A DNA stretch of 64,000 bases from Bythopirellula goksoeyrii. GTDB taxonomy: Bacteria; Planctomycetota; Planctomycetia; Pirellulales; Lacipirellulaceae. The notes beneath the pieces were generated by a model. That model saw only the letters and a program-made list of their open reading frames with translations, was not told the DNA's origin and made no database searches. The first letter of the stretch is position 1; every line of letters begins with the position of its first letter. The translations under genes were made by a program, and so were the position numbers. Of the stretch, positions 8,293 through 17,083 are shown in pieces. Where the stretch lies: positions 1,772,338 to 1,836,337 of the forward strand of contig NZ_CP042913.1 in the NCBI RefSeq assembly GCF_008065115.1. Reading direction: 5' to 3'.

Positions 8293-9477
8293 CTACACCG
8301 TATAATCTTCAATGGTTTCGAAAGCGAGATCAAGCTCTAGATTGATGTCGATGTCCCCAGATTCTACTAGGGTATCGTTGCCCTGGCCGCCATGAAGCAG
8401 AGCCAGCTTTAGTACCTCAACATCTTCGAGAGTGAGTATATCGTCGCCTTTACCAAGTTTGACGAACAACATTTCGAAGGCCGAATCGAAAATCTCGACT
8501 TCATCTTGCCCATCACCCGTTGTGATAATACCCGTTCCGGTCGTGCAACCGTCTAGAGTGATGAGGTCATCTCCACTGGCAGTGATCACTGCAATAAGAG
8601 AACTTGCATTCACTTGCGTAAGAACTACATCGTTTGCCCCCGAACCGAGGATAGTCAACGAGTTACCAGCATCAGTTACTGCAATATCAACTTGATTACT
8701 TCCGCTTCCTAAGTTAACAAAGGTGGATCCATTGATCGTGCTCAAAAGTCCATCTACGGCGTCATCACCGCCACCGAGATCAACGAAGAGATTATCTCCA
8801 ACGATGGTTTGATTGACAAATACCTGGTCGTTCCCATTCCCCATTAGAATTGCAAAGTCATCACCAATCGTTGTTGACTCATTGCTGTTAGGGAAGGATA
8901 ACCCAAGTGGCATGGTAAGAGTATTCGATCCTTCCGTGTCAACAATAGTAAAGTCGTCAGCGACGTGGACCGCCGTCACATCGAAAGTATCATTTCCAGC
9001 CCCACCTAGGATGACTAAATCGTCAGCGATTGCCAAAGGGAACTGAGTAAGAGTAAAAGAGGCCGAAGTTCCCATGAACAATTCGTCTTCGCCGTCACCC
9101 AGATCGATTCTCAAATCGCCGGGAAATTGCAGAGCGTCAAGTTCATTCGTACTGGAGCCACCAATAATGCGGACAGTGTCATCTCCACCTCCAGTATTGA
9201 CAATTACATCGCGCGTGACGCCATTAAATAAGAAAGGCTCCCCATCGGACTTCGTTACACCGTTTACTGTGTCGTCCACCTGCCCGGGACCTATCAGAAC
9301 AACTTCAAATTGACCTCCATCGGTATCACCACTGCGAAGGGCGAATGCGTTTGGATTGGCGTCGCCGGTGATCACCAGATCGCCATCAATAACCGCAACA
9401 CTCAAATCAGCTGCTAAGAGTTGTTTCTTTTCGAGTACTTCCATGCGAAGACGCTTTTCCATGCGATTGTTAATCAT
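8293..9477 (-). CDS. Extracellular LEPR-XLL type repeat protein
   Basis: The 394-residue product starts MINNRMEKRLRMEVLEKKQLLAAD. The MEVLEKKQLLAA part matches the LEPR-XLL surface/export signature common at the N-terminus of large planctomycete exoproteins. The rest is a chain of Asp/Gly-rich repeats (GGGDDTVRI, GDGEDELF, GAGNDTFDV, GNGNDQVFV, GGGDDAVDG, GKGDDILTL, GQGNDTL) of the calcium-binding haemolysin/RTX-like type. The product is therefore probably secreted or cell-surface bound and may bind calcium. It lies between the pilin operon and the diguanylate cyclase and could be a cargo of the machine; that is inference only. Confidence 0.8.
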   Translation of the reverse strand: MINNRMEKRLRMEVLEKKQLLAADLSVAVIDGDLVITGDANPNAFALRSGDTDGGQFEVVLIGPGQVDDTVNGVTKSDGEPFLFNGVTRDVIVNTGGGDDTVRIIGGSSTNELDALQFPGDLRIDLGDGEDELFMGTSASFTLTQFPLAIADDLVILGGAGNDTFDVTAVHVADDFTIVDTEGSNTLTMPLGLSFPNSNESTTIGDDFAILMGNGNDQVFVNQTIVGDNLFVDLGGGDDAVDGLLSTINGSTFVNLGSGSNQVDIAVTDAGNSLTILGSGANDVVLTQVNASSLIAVITASGDDLITLDGCTTGTGIITTGDGQDEVEIFDSAFEMLFVKLGKGDDILTLEDVEVLKLALLHGGQGNDTLVESGDIDINLELDLAFETIEDYTV

Positions 9478-10033
9478 GCTATCTACGATCTCCAGAATTG
9501 TTGCCGTGTGAAATAATCCGCATCTAACGTGCGACGGTTAAAAAAACGACAAGGTGTCTTGACTAGGTATTTCTAACTAGCATGCCGTTATACGCGAACC
9601 GCCATTATAGGCAGAGCCCCAAGCGGCATAAAAGAGCATTCCGCCCTTTTTTAAGACTTTTCGTCATTAACAGTTGTGCTGGATTTGTCGATCAATTTGC
9701 CTGAGTAGTTCTCGCCGCCAAGGATTCGTGGAGCAGGGTACTACAACCGGCAGAGTATGGGTAATCCAAGGCGAGGTCTTCATTTGGATCTGCAATCATC
9801 TTGTCTTTGGGGACCCCTCTCTAGGTTGGTCCGCTTGTGGCGATTGCCCCGTTCGCTGGCCTGTGAAAATGCTCCCAAACGCTTGTAATTAGCCACTTTT
9901 CTCTGTTTTGCGGACTAACCTTCAACGGGAGTCTCGATTCAAGAGTGACTAATGTCACACCGTCCAACTCCCATTCCAAAGTCCGAACCCCAGCGAGTGC
10001 TGCTTGGCAGGCACGCCCCATTTTACTTGATAC
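9478..10033. other. Long intergenic region, no supported gene
   Basis: A 556-base gap between a leftward surface-protein gene and the rightward diguanylate cyclase gene. A 72-codon open frame at 9674-9892 has no recognisable product or ribosome site and is not called. TTGACT at about 9558 could be a -35 element but has no clear partner. I looked for a c-di-GMP riboswitch before the cyclase and did not find the conserved core. Confidence 0.4.
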
Positions 10034-11593
10034 ATGTTCCATTTGCTCCCCAAAAACATCACGGCCAAGTACAAGCAATCCGTACTCATAGAGTACGGTC
10101 TGCTGCTAGCTGTCGGCATGGTCACCCTGGTCATGTGGAAGTATGAGCGACACGATCCTGTCCTGCTTCACTTGTACTACGTCCCGGTGGTGCTAACAGG
10201 CTTTATCTTGGGGAGTTACCGGGCACGCTTCATGGCGTTGTTCTGTATTTTATCGGCGACCGTTGTTTTGATTCCCGGTACGATAAGACCATTGACGCAG
10301 TCATTGCCAGACAACCTAGTGCCGACCTATTGCGTTTGGACTGCCACGATTATGCTGGTTGCCATTCTCGTGGGAAAACTTAGTGATGGTTGGCGAGATG
10401 CTCTGGAAACCCTCCGAAAAGAACACCAGAAGGATGTACTTACCGACCCTTTGACAGGTATAGCCAACCGCAGAGCGTACGAATTTGAGCTCAATCGCCG
10501 AGTTAACCAGCGTGAACGAGACGGGACCCCCGTGACTTTGGTGATTCTTGATATTGATCAATTCAAGAAACTGAATGATCGTTTCGGCCACCCTGCTGGA
10601 GATGCCGTCTTGAAGGGGGTGGCGGATGTGCTGCAAGCAACTATTCGCAAGTCCGATCTTGCAGCGCGCCACGGTGGGGAAGAATTCAGTATAATTCTGC
10701 CAGGAATCAGTCTGTCCGAAGCCAAAGACGTGGCCGAGCGTATCCGCACTTTGATCGAGTCGCGACGATTTACCTACAATGAACTCACACTTCGCACAAC
10801 CGTCAGCATAGGTTTTGCGCAGTTCCAACCAGATGACGACCTCGATTCGTTAACACGGCGTGCAGATGCAGCCTTGTATTCTGCCAAAGAAGCTGGCAGA
10901 AACTGTGTTTACTTTCATGATGGGCGGTCCTGTCGCCATCAAGGTGCAGGATTTGTTGCCTCCCCAGATTCACTTGTGTCCAAAGGACATCTCTCCACTA
11001 CCTTTTTGGAAGCCTACGCCGACGAAACGACGGGGCTTCCTGGGAAGCGTGTGCTGTTAGAAGAGTTGCGTCGCAGAGCGGCAGAGAGAAGTCGCTATGG
11101 AACAGAACTCGTCCTTGCTCTCGTGCGAGTCAACTATTTCGCATTGACTCCCATTAGTCAAATCCATGCGAGAAAAAGCCTATTGGCCAAGACAGCAAGT
11201 CTTGTTTGCTCGCAACTGCGAGAAACTGATCTGGTGGTTCGCTATGGAAATGATACTTTCGGAGTTCTCATGCCTTCTACGACCCTCCAAGGTGCTTCCG
11301 TACCGCTAGAGAGAATCTGTGCTCAAGCCACTATCTATTGCGATTCGCAGTATCCAGGGCTCTCCTATTCTGTCAGCATTGGAGTCGCAGAAGTGAGTCG
11401 AAATGAAAAGCCAAACTCGACGATCTCAAATGCTGATGTGGCACTTCAAATCGCGGTGGCCAGAGTAATAGGATGCGTCGAATACTTTCAAGCTGCCGGT
11501 ACCGACGTGTTGACTGCATCGACTTCTACTACGAACGAACACCGAGAAGAATTCGCAAGCGGTTTTACTTCAGAGACCTTACCTAAGGTGTAA
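10034..11593 (+). CDS. Membrane diguanylate cyclase with tandem GGDEF domains
   Basis: A 519-residue protein. Residues about 20-120 form three or four membrane helices (YGLLLAVGMVTLVMW, VVLTGFILGSY, CVWTATIMLVAILVG). The first GGDEF domain carries the active GGEEF motif at 214-218 and an intact inhibitory site Arg205-x-x-Asp208 five residues upstream, so it should make cyclic di-GMP with product feedback. A second GGDEF-like domain spans about 325-490, but its signature is GNDTF (405-409) and it is probably catalytically dead. Its 3' end overlaps the convergent next gene by 11 bases. Together with the HD-GYP gene at 3-4.6 kb it gives this region both synthesis and breakdown of c-di-GMP. Confidence 0.9.
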   Translation: MFHLLPKNITAKYKQSVLIEYGLLLAVGMVTLVMWKYERHDPVLLHLYYVPVVLTGFILGSYRARFMALFCILSATVVLIPGTIRPLTQSLPDNLVPTYCVWTATIMLVAILVGKLSDGWRDALETLRKEHQKDVLTDPLTGIANRRAYEFELNRRVNQRERDGTPVTLVILDIDQFKKLNDRFGHPAGDAVLKGVADVLQATIRKSDLAARHGGEEFSIILPGISLSEAKDVAERIRTLIESRRFTYNELTLRTTVSIGFAQFQPDDDLDSLTRRADAALYSAKEAGRNCVYFHDGRSCRHQGAGFVASPDSLVSKGHLSTTFLEAYADETTGLPGKRVLLEELRRRAAERSRYGTELVLALVRVNYFALTPISQIHARKSLLAKTASLVCSQLRETDLVVRYGNDTFGVLMPSTTLQGASVPLERICAQATIYCDSQYPGLSYSVSIGVAEVSRNEKPNSTISNADVALQIAVARVIGCVEYFQAAGTDVLTASTSTTNEHREEFASGFTSETLPKV

Positions 11594-12461
11594 AGCGGCT
11601 GTTGAAAGCTCGGAAACTAGATTGCTTGGTGTTGTGCGTAAGCTCGTTGCTGTAAAATCGACTTCCTTCATAATACTGTAGTTGTTCGCGAAACGGATTG
11701 AATCTTCTCAGTTCAACGGGGGCGCTGGCCTCAAAGTTGCCGACACCCGGTACTCCCAGACGCACATTCACTAAAGCAGAAGTGCAAAGGTCGAGGTCGA
11801 ATTCTGGACGCAACTGCCGAAAACGCAAACGGACCATTGCCAAGTCATCTGCATACATCGATTCAGTGATGGTCGCATTCCAACTTTCAACTTCTGCAAA
11901 GCTCACTCTGCCTGTGAATTGGTCAACGAATTCTCCTACCAAGCGAACCGAGACGCTGCCACACACGGGGATGATCTCTCCGTGAGCGTCGATAGGTGCC
12001 ACGGCTACCGATATCCCGTCAGGTTCGACGGTACGGTCGAGATTTGCCAGTCTCGCATGGACTTCCAGGGCGATTACTCTTGAGTGTGGAGCGAGTGCTG
12101 GAAGGAGCAATTTTGCCGCTACAGGATCGTAGTCGAAAACCTCGTATTCCGTTAGAAAAGCTGCGGGCTCGCTTGTCACAAGTTGGGACATATCATCGGC
12201 TATCATCTGGCTGGAATCGAGTCGAGCTGTCGCGACTTCATCCCATGGCACTGCTGTTGTTAGTACGATGCCCTCTTGATCATTGCGAATCCAAAGAGTG
12301 TTGGAATCAGTTCGACTGTCAATTTCACCGGTCAGCAAACGTCCATCAGCCGTCTTAATCTCTATAGTTGCCTGTGCGGAAGCAAACGAGCAGATGCCTA
12401 GAACGCATCCCCCAAGCCAAGTCAGCATCGTACGGCGGATCTGGTCTGTTCCAAAAGTCAT
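11583..12461 (-). CDS. Secreted protein of unknown function
   Basis: I do not recognise the family. The frame is open from GTG 12551, but ATG 12461 gives a clean signal peptide: MTFGTDQIRRTMLTWLGG then a hydrophobic core ending CSFASAQA. The mature part begins ATIEIKTADGRLLTGEIDS, like the small SH3-like beta segments found in secreted planctomycete proteins, and continues with VPWDEVATARLDSSQ. Most of the rest is predicted beta-rich. It is convergent with the diguanylate cyclase gene and divergent from the GspE-like gene 298 bases away. A periplasmic or envelope location is likely. Confidence 0.7.
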   Translation of the reverse strand: MTFGTDQIRRTMLTWLGGCVLGICSFASAQATIEIKTADGRLLTGEIDSRTDSNTLWIRNDQEGIVLTTAVPWDEVATARLDSSQMIADDMSQLVTSEPAAFLTEYEVFDYDPVAAKLLLPALAPHSRVIALEVHARLANLDRTVEPDGISVAVAPIDAHGEIIPVCGSVSVRLVGEFVDQFTGRVSFAEVESWNATITESMYADDLAMVRLRFRQLRPEFDLDLCTSALVNVRLGVPGVGNFEASAPVELRRFNPFREQLQYYEGSRFYSNELTHNTKQSSFRAFNSRFTP

Positions 12462-12759
12462 GTGAAACCCGCATGGAGAACAAGAAGTTTGGCCGTGAGC
12501 AGAACGCTCAGGCTTTCCTCCATTTTCATTGCAGGCCACCTGGTTTTCCACGAAAAAGTTCTTGCAGGTTTAGATTAACCGACGAGAAGTTCCCCACAAC
12601 CGTTACAACCGTGCCCTGATAGGTTGCGAAGGAGAGGAGTTGCCTGGCGCTGCTACCGCGCTAAAGGAGATTAAGATAGAATGGGATTGTCCTTATCCTC
12701 TTTGCAGTGGTCCATCGGTGCAAACTTCTCTCCCATGATTGAATTCCGGATGTGATTCG

Positions 12760-14244
12760 ATGAATGACCAATGGTTTTTCGAGATTGGCGACGGTAATAC
12801 TTACGGCCCCTATCCCTTGGAAAAACTCCAGAAATGGGCCGTAGCGGGCAATCTGATGCCGACGCATCGAGTTCGCAATATAGATTCCAATGAGTGGGTC
12901 ATTGCCGCTTATGTCCCTGGGCTAGAGCTGACTACGGTTATTCCAGGTTCCGATGGGCAAGATGAGAAAGACGATCGGAGTTCGGTTACAGCCTTTGGCT
13001 CTCTAGTTCGCGGAATGGGTCGTAAGGGCAAAGATGGAAGCGGAAAAAAAGCAAGCTCTAAAAAGCCCCCTGCCGAACCGCCAGACATTGTGAAGATGTG
13101 CGACGACATGTTGAAGATTGCTTTTCTGAGAGGCGCTTCCGATTTGCATGTTGATCCCGAGCAAAACATCACCCTCGTCCAGATTCGTGTTGATGGCGAG
13201 TTGGAAACGATTCGTAAGCTTCCCAAGAATCTCCACAACCCAGTTGTGAGTCGCTACAAGGTTCTCTCGAATATGGACATCGCTGAACGGCGATTGCCTC
13301 AGGATGGCCGATTCGTTCACAGCTTTGATGAAGAAAAGCGCAAAGTAAGTATTCGCGCCGCATGCCTCCCTACCACTCACGGGGAACGTATGACACTGCG
13401 TTTGCTTGCGCTAGAAACAGAAGAACTGACACTCAATCGGCTAGGAATGTCGCGTCGTACCTACGACACGTTCGTCAAATACGCCTGCCAGCAGCAGGGT
13501 ATGATCCTAATGACCGGGCCGACGGGTAGCGGCAAATCAACCACTCTCTATGCCGCCCTGCGTCACCGTCTAGCCAATTATCCAGGAAGGATCATCACAG
13601 TCGAGGACCCTGTTGAGTTCGATATTGTGGGAGTTGCTCAAGCCGAGGTCGATACTGCTGACAAGGTGCAATTTACGACCGTGCTGCGTAACATCCTTCG
13701 CAGTGATCCTGATGTGATTATGATCGGCGAAATACGAGATTTTGAGTCGGTCGATATCGCGATCAAGGCGGCGCTCACAGGGCACTTGGTGTTTAGTTCC
13801 TTGCACACGAATTCTGCTGCTGGGGTCATTACTCGTCTCATTGATATGGGGGTGAAATCGTATCAGGTCGCCGCGACATTGCGATTATGTGTTGCCCAGC
13901 GACTTGTGAAACGGCTCTGTTCCCAGTGTCGAAAACCGCGGAATCTCACGGCAGTCGAAGCCGCTAATCTTGGCAAGCCTTCTCTCGAAGGTAGCATTAT
14001 CTACGAACCTGGGCGTTGCGAACGATGCAATGAACGAGGCTATCACGGGCGAGTCGGCATCTTCGAGATGTTGCCAATCGATGAAGAGTTGACACGTCGC
14101 ATCGTTGCCAATTGCGATGAAAATCAGGTGGCCGATTACATGCGAGAGAAAGAAATGCCACGTTTGCATGATGATGCGATCGACAAACTCTTGGCAGGGG
14201 CTACTAGCCTCGACGAGATTCTGGGTGTGCTCATCTGGCAGTAG
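12760..14244 (+). CDS. GspE/PilB-family secretion ATPase with N-terminal GYF_2 domain
   Basis: The product of about 494 residues has a type II secretion/type IV pilus ATPase core. It shows Walker A GPTGSGKSTT near residue 253, the Asp box VEDPVEFDIVG, Walker B MIGEIRD, the His box GHLVFSSLHTNSA, and a zinc site CSQC...CERC in the C-terminal part. The usual GspE N-terminal domain is replaced by a GYF_2 (DUF4339) domain in the first 55 residues (WFFEIGDGNTYGPYPLEKL), which normally binds proline-rich or peptide partners. A Lys/Ser-rich linker follows. The frame is also open from TTG 12739. It probably powers the pseudopilus made by the genes at 2-8 kb. It ends 8 bases from the convergent kinase gene. 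Confidence 0.88.
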   Translation: MNDQWFFEIGDGNTYGPYPLEKLQKWAVAGNLMPTHRVRNIDSNEWVIAAYVPGLELTTVIPGSDGQDEKDDRSSVTAFGSLVRGMGRKGKDGSGKKASSKKPPAEPPDIVKMCDDMLKIAFLRGASDLHVDPEQNITLVQIRVDGELETIRKLPKNLHNPVVSRYKVLSNMDIAERRLPQDGRFVHSFDEEKRKVSIRAACLPTTHGERMTLRLLALETEELTLNRLGMSRRTYDTFVKYACQQQGMILMTGPTGSGKSTTLYAALRHRLANYPGRIITVEDPVEFDIVGVAQAEVDTADKVQFTTVLRNILRSDPDVIMIGEIRDFESVDIAIKAALTGHLVFSSLHTNSAAGVITRLIDMGVKSYQVAATLRLCVAQRLVKRLCSQCRKPRNLTAVEAANLGKPSLEGSIIYEPGRCERCNERGYHGRVGIFEMLPIDEELTRRIVANCDENQVADYMREKEMPRLHDDAIDKLLAGATSLDEILGVLIWQ

Positions 14245-14252
14245 AGATGTCT

Positions 14253-16322
14253 TTAACCGAAGATCATTCGCAAGATATACCCCACTACAGGAATCCCCAC
14301 CGCCGCCGCTGCCGTCACAGCAGGGTGTCGGTTGAGTTCTCGTTCCAAGAATCTGCGGCCGCTTTGAAATTCTCGAAGTTGGTTGGCCACTTGGCGTCCT
14401 TTGTCGGCCACGTCACTGAACCGCTTGAGATCTCGCGCCACCTCAGCTTTTCCTACTTCCGAGAGCGCCTCGAGTTGAGTGCCTCCCATCAGCACTTTGC
14501 GTGCTTGCGCGATCTTGAAACGACGTAAGGCCGCTTCACCTGCGAGCTTGGCGTCCTCCATGGATACTCCATGCTCCGGTTTGAACTTAAATGAGGCCGT
14601 AACACTCTCACGCCAACTCAAGAGTTCCAATGCCAGTTCTGGACTCAGCATGGGAACACCCATTAGTTTCAAATTGTCAACATCAAGAGCGGATTCCACA
14701 CCATAAGATTCCAGCATCGATAGTATCGACGACGTCAGGCCAGGGATCCGAGTAATATTGTCTTGAATAAGTTGACTCGCCAGATAGCGATTCAATTGTG
14801 CCGCACGTTGGATGGCGAGCACATCTTGTAACTGCGATTCTTCGGACTGATACAATTCGTAAGCCTTTTTGAGGTCTTCGACTGAGGAAGCAAATTGTCG
14901 CTTGCGACTTTGATGCTTCGCCATGATCAGACGTGCACCCTTGGCCAGTTGAGCTTGATTTTGCTCCAGTTTCTCAAGAAGAATTGCGCCGCGTTCTCGT
15001 TGGTCTCGGCCTTGCTTGCTGAAAATCAAATAGGCTCCCGCACCAAGGGAAGTAATTGCACCAATTCCGATCGCAGGGAGCCACTTGATTCCAAGCAAAC
15101 AGAGGCTTGCAGCCGCGACCATCGCACTGGCCGCCACGTCGCACATCGTGGCGGGGGGAGACTTCGCCAGCTTTTTGGGCTTCAAGACGCTAGGCAACTT
15201 GAGTTGTCCGGGCGAGAGATCGACGAACTCGGGGATTTGCAGTTGCTGAATCTTCCGATCCAAGGCTTCCAGTCGACCGACGGAAACCATCGACAAGCCA
15301 CTTTCTGCAAAGAAAAAAGCGGGGCCGCCAGCGTCTTCGATCCGGCACCAGGGGCAATTTGCGAGTTGGTTGTAATAAACATGTAGTCGATCGTAAGAGC
15401 AAATGCTTCGCTGCTTAATTAGCGTTTCAAGCTGAGCAACCCACTCCTTCGGGGAAGGACGTGTTGTTTGATCGCCATTGTTGCGAAAGGCCAACTCGAA
15501 CATCTGGGCAATCGGGGCCGGAAGTTCATTGAGCAGTAGAGACGCTGGAGGAGGCTCGACCTGTGTGTCATCACCATGTCGCGAGAACGCAAATCGTCTC
15601 TCGGCAATCGCCGTTTCGATCGACAATTCCCCTTCACCAAGATACCTTCCTGCAAATGGATGGCGACCCACAAAAAGTAAATGGAAGATCACGGTAGCTA
15701 AGCCGAACGCATCGTGGTCGTTGGTCCGCTGAACATTGCGTAACTTTTGCGATTGCAATTCTGGGGGAGTGAAATGAGGAGTTCCCACAGGGCAAGCGAA
15801 TACCCGGCCACCACTTTCAAACTGAAACGAATCGCAATCGATAAAGCGAACACACATGTTGTTATCGACCAACATGTTTCCCTGGTTCACGTCGCCCACG
15901 ATGATGCCTGCTGAATGCATCGTCTCGAATGCGGCAGCGATATTGCGTGCCGCCAATAGAAGATGGTGCCAACGGGCTTCTGGAAAACTCCGTCTTCGGT
16001 TTGCTGTCCCATAAAGCTCATGCAATTGGAGGGCATCGTGAACTCTGGGCATGATGATTCCCAGTACATCACGACTGCGAGGGTCATGCACCAATGACCG
16101 AGGCCAGGCAGAAATTGAATCCAATTCTGGAGTTCGCAGCCCGATCATCGCATGGAGTTTCGCCAGCATCTCGGCAGGCAAGGGTCGTTGGTGATAGAGC
16201 TTGGCAACGAGGTTCTCGTCCCCATCAATATTGTAGACGCTTCCTTCGCCTCCTTTCCCAATGATATCGCCGAGATGAATCTCGTTTCCTTGCGAATCAA
16301 ACAATCTTGGTGCGCTAGTCAT
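14253..16322 (-). CDS. YegI-like protein kinase with helix-hairpin-helix region
   Basis: A 689-residue protein. The kinase domain is at about 18-300: glycine loop GKGGEGSVY (22-30), Lys41 in VAKLYH, and PPEL at 186-189. The usual HRD motif is replaced by GDVNQGN (143-149) and DFG by Asp162-Cys-Asp164, as in the YegI-type family. CPWC near residue 330 may be a small zinc site. Two hydrophobic segments lie near 395-435, then a coiled coil, then a helix-hairpin-helix-like segment (ITRIPGLTSSILSMLESYGV), and a last hydrophobic helix at the C-terminus. Its start overlaps the PP2C stop by 8 bases. With the PP2C and VWA genes it forms a triad like E. coli yegL-yegK-yegI. Confidence 0.85.
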   Translation of the reverse strand: MTSAPRLFDSQGNEIHLGDIIGKGGEGSVYNIDGDENLVAKLYHQRPLPAEMLAKLHAMIGLRTPELDSISAWPRSLVHDPRSRDVLGIIMPRVHDALQLHELYGTANRRRSFPEARWHHLLLAARNIAAAFETMHSAGIIVGDVNQGNMLVDNNMCVRFIDCDSFQFESGGRVFACPVGTPHFTPPELQSQKLRNVQRTNDHDAFGLATVIFHLLFVGRHPFAGRYLGEGELSIETAIAERRFAFSRHGDDTQVEPPPASLLLNELPAPIAQMFELAFRNNGDQTTRPSPKEWVAQLETLIKQRSICSYDRLHVYYNQLANCPWCRIEDAGGPAFFFAESGLSMVSVGRLEALDRKIQQLQIPEFVDLSPGQLKLPSVLKPKKLAKSPPATMCDVAASAMVAAASLCLLGIKWLPAIGIGAITSLGAGAYLIFSKQGRDQRERGAILLEKLEQNQAQLAKGARLIMAKHQSRKRQFASSVEDLKKAYELYQSEESQLQDVLAIQRAAQLNRYLASQLIQDNITRIPGLTSSILSMLESYGVESALDVDNLKLMGVPMLSPELALELLSWRESVTASFKFKPEHGVSMEDAKLAGEAALRRFKIAQARKVLMGGTQLEALSEVGKAEVARDLKRFSDVADKGRQVANQLREFQSGRRFLERELNRHPAVTAAAAVGIPVVGYILRMIFG

Positions 16323-17082
16323 CTTTTCGGGCAGCTAAGAGGAGAGTTTTGTCATCGTCACTGCGGCTGCTCACAGAGGGAGAGCGAAGGAAACCTTCCA
16401 ATTTGTCTCCCAAGCTTTGCCAATCCGGTAGAGTACGCAACGCCTGAAAAAGCGGCTCGAAGAAGGGAGAATGAGGAGTTTGAGAATCAAATCGCAAGGC
16501 AATTCGATCTATCCCGTCGGTGAACATAGCTACGTTGCAGAAGATACTTTCCGTGACATAGAGTTGCAATCGATCTCGGTATTCCTTCGAAGTCAGAAAG
16601 GTGGTTGTATTGATATACTCGCCCGATTCGGGCCAGAACACGACACCATGGACACCTTTTTGCTCAAGGACGATGGCGCCATCGCCGATCTGAAAAAAAC
16701 ACGAACCGGTCGGTGAGAGGATTGCCGCACAGAGCGTAGTGGCAAACTCTGCAGATCGTGACTCGCGCACTTTTGCTTCTTCATCGAGTCGCTGTCGTGC
16801 CACGTCGCACCATTGGATAATCTGCGATTCATCTAAATCGGCGATCGTGCCGTGAGCCTCCAGATAGGCATCCACGCATTCAACGATCGCGTTGCAAACT
16901 ACCAACGAACCGACTGCGCTATGTTTTGCCGAACCAGCACCATCGGCCACACAAGCAACGAGCGTTCCGACAGACTTCCCCTCCAAGACTCGCACTCGGC
17001 TGCTATCTTGACACGGGATATCGTCCGCAACATGCGATTCTCCCTGCACACTACGGACAATGGAACGCCACTCGATAGTCAT
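16315..17082 (-). CDS. PP2C-family serine/threonine phosphatase (YegK-like)
   Basis: From ATG 17082 the product is 255 residues; a longer frame from 17247 lies inside the VWA gene and is unlikely. Metal-binding PP2C motifs are present: DDIPCQDSS near the start, CVADGAGSAKHSAVGS, FQIGDGAIVL, MFTDGIDRIAL and the final SDDDKTLLL. These predict a manganese- or magnesium-dependent phosphatase that removes phosphate from Ser/Thr. The start lies one base after the VWA stop and the end overlaps the kinase start, so the three are translationally coupled. It very likely reverses phosphorylation by the adjacent kinase. Confidence 0.88.
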   Translation of the reverse strand: MTIEWRSIVRSVQGESHVADDIPCQDSSRVRVLEGKSVGTLVACVADGAGSAKHSAVGSLVVCNAIVECVDAYLEAHGTIADLDESQIIQWCDVARQRLDEEAKVRESRSAEFATTLCAAILSPTGSCFFQIGDGAIVLEQKGVHGVVFWPESGEYINTTTFLTSKEYRDRLQLYVTESIFCNVAMFTDGIDRIALRFDSQTPHSPFFEPLFQALRTLPDWQSLGDKLEGFLRSPSVSSRSDDDKTLLLAARKDD

Positions 17083-17083
17083 G

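Noticed and set aside
9674-9892. 72-codon open frame in the long gap before the diguanylate cyclase
   Set aside because: No ribosome-binding site, Cys/Trp-rich nonsense-like composition and no recognisable family.
11583-12551. Longer start (GTG 12551) for the secreted protein
   Set aside because: It adds 30 residues with no signal character before a clear signal peptide that starts at ATG 12461.
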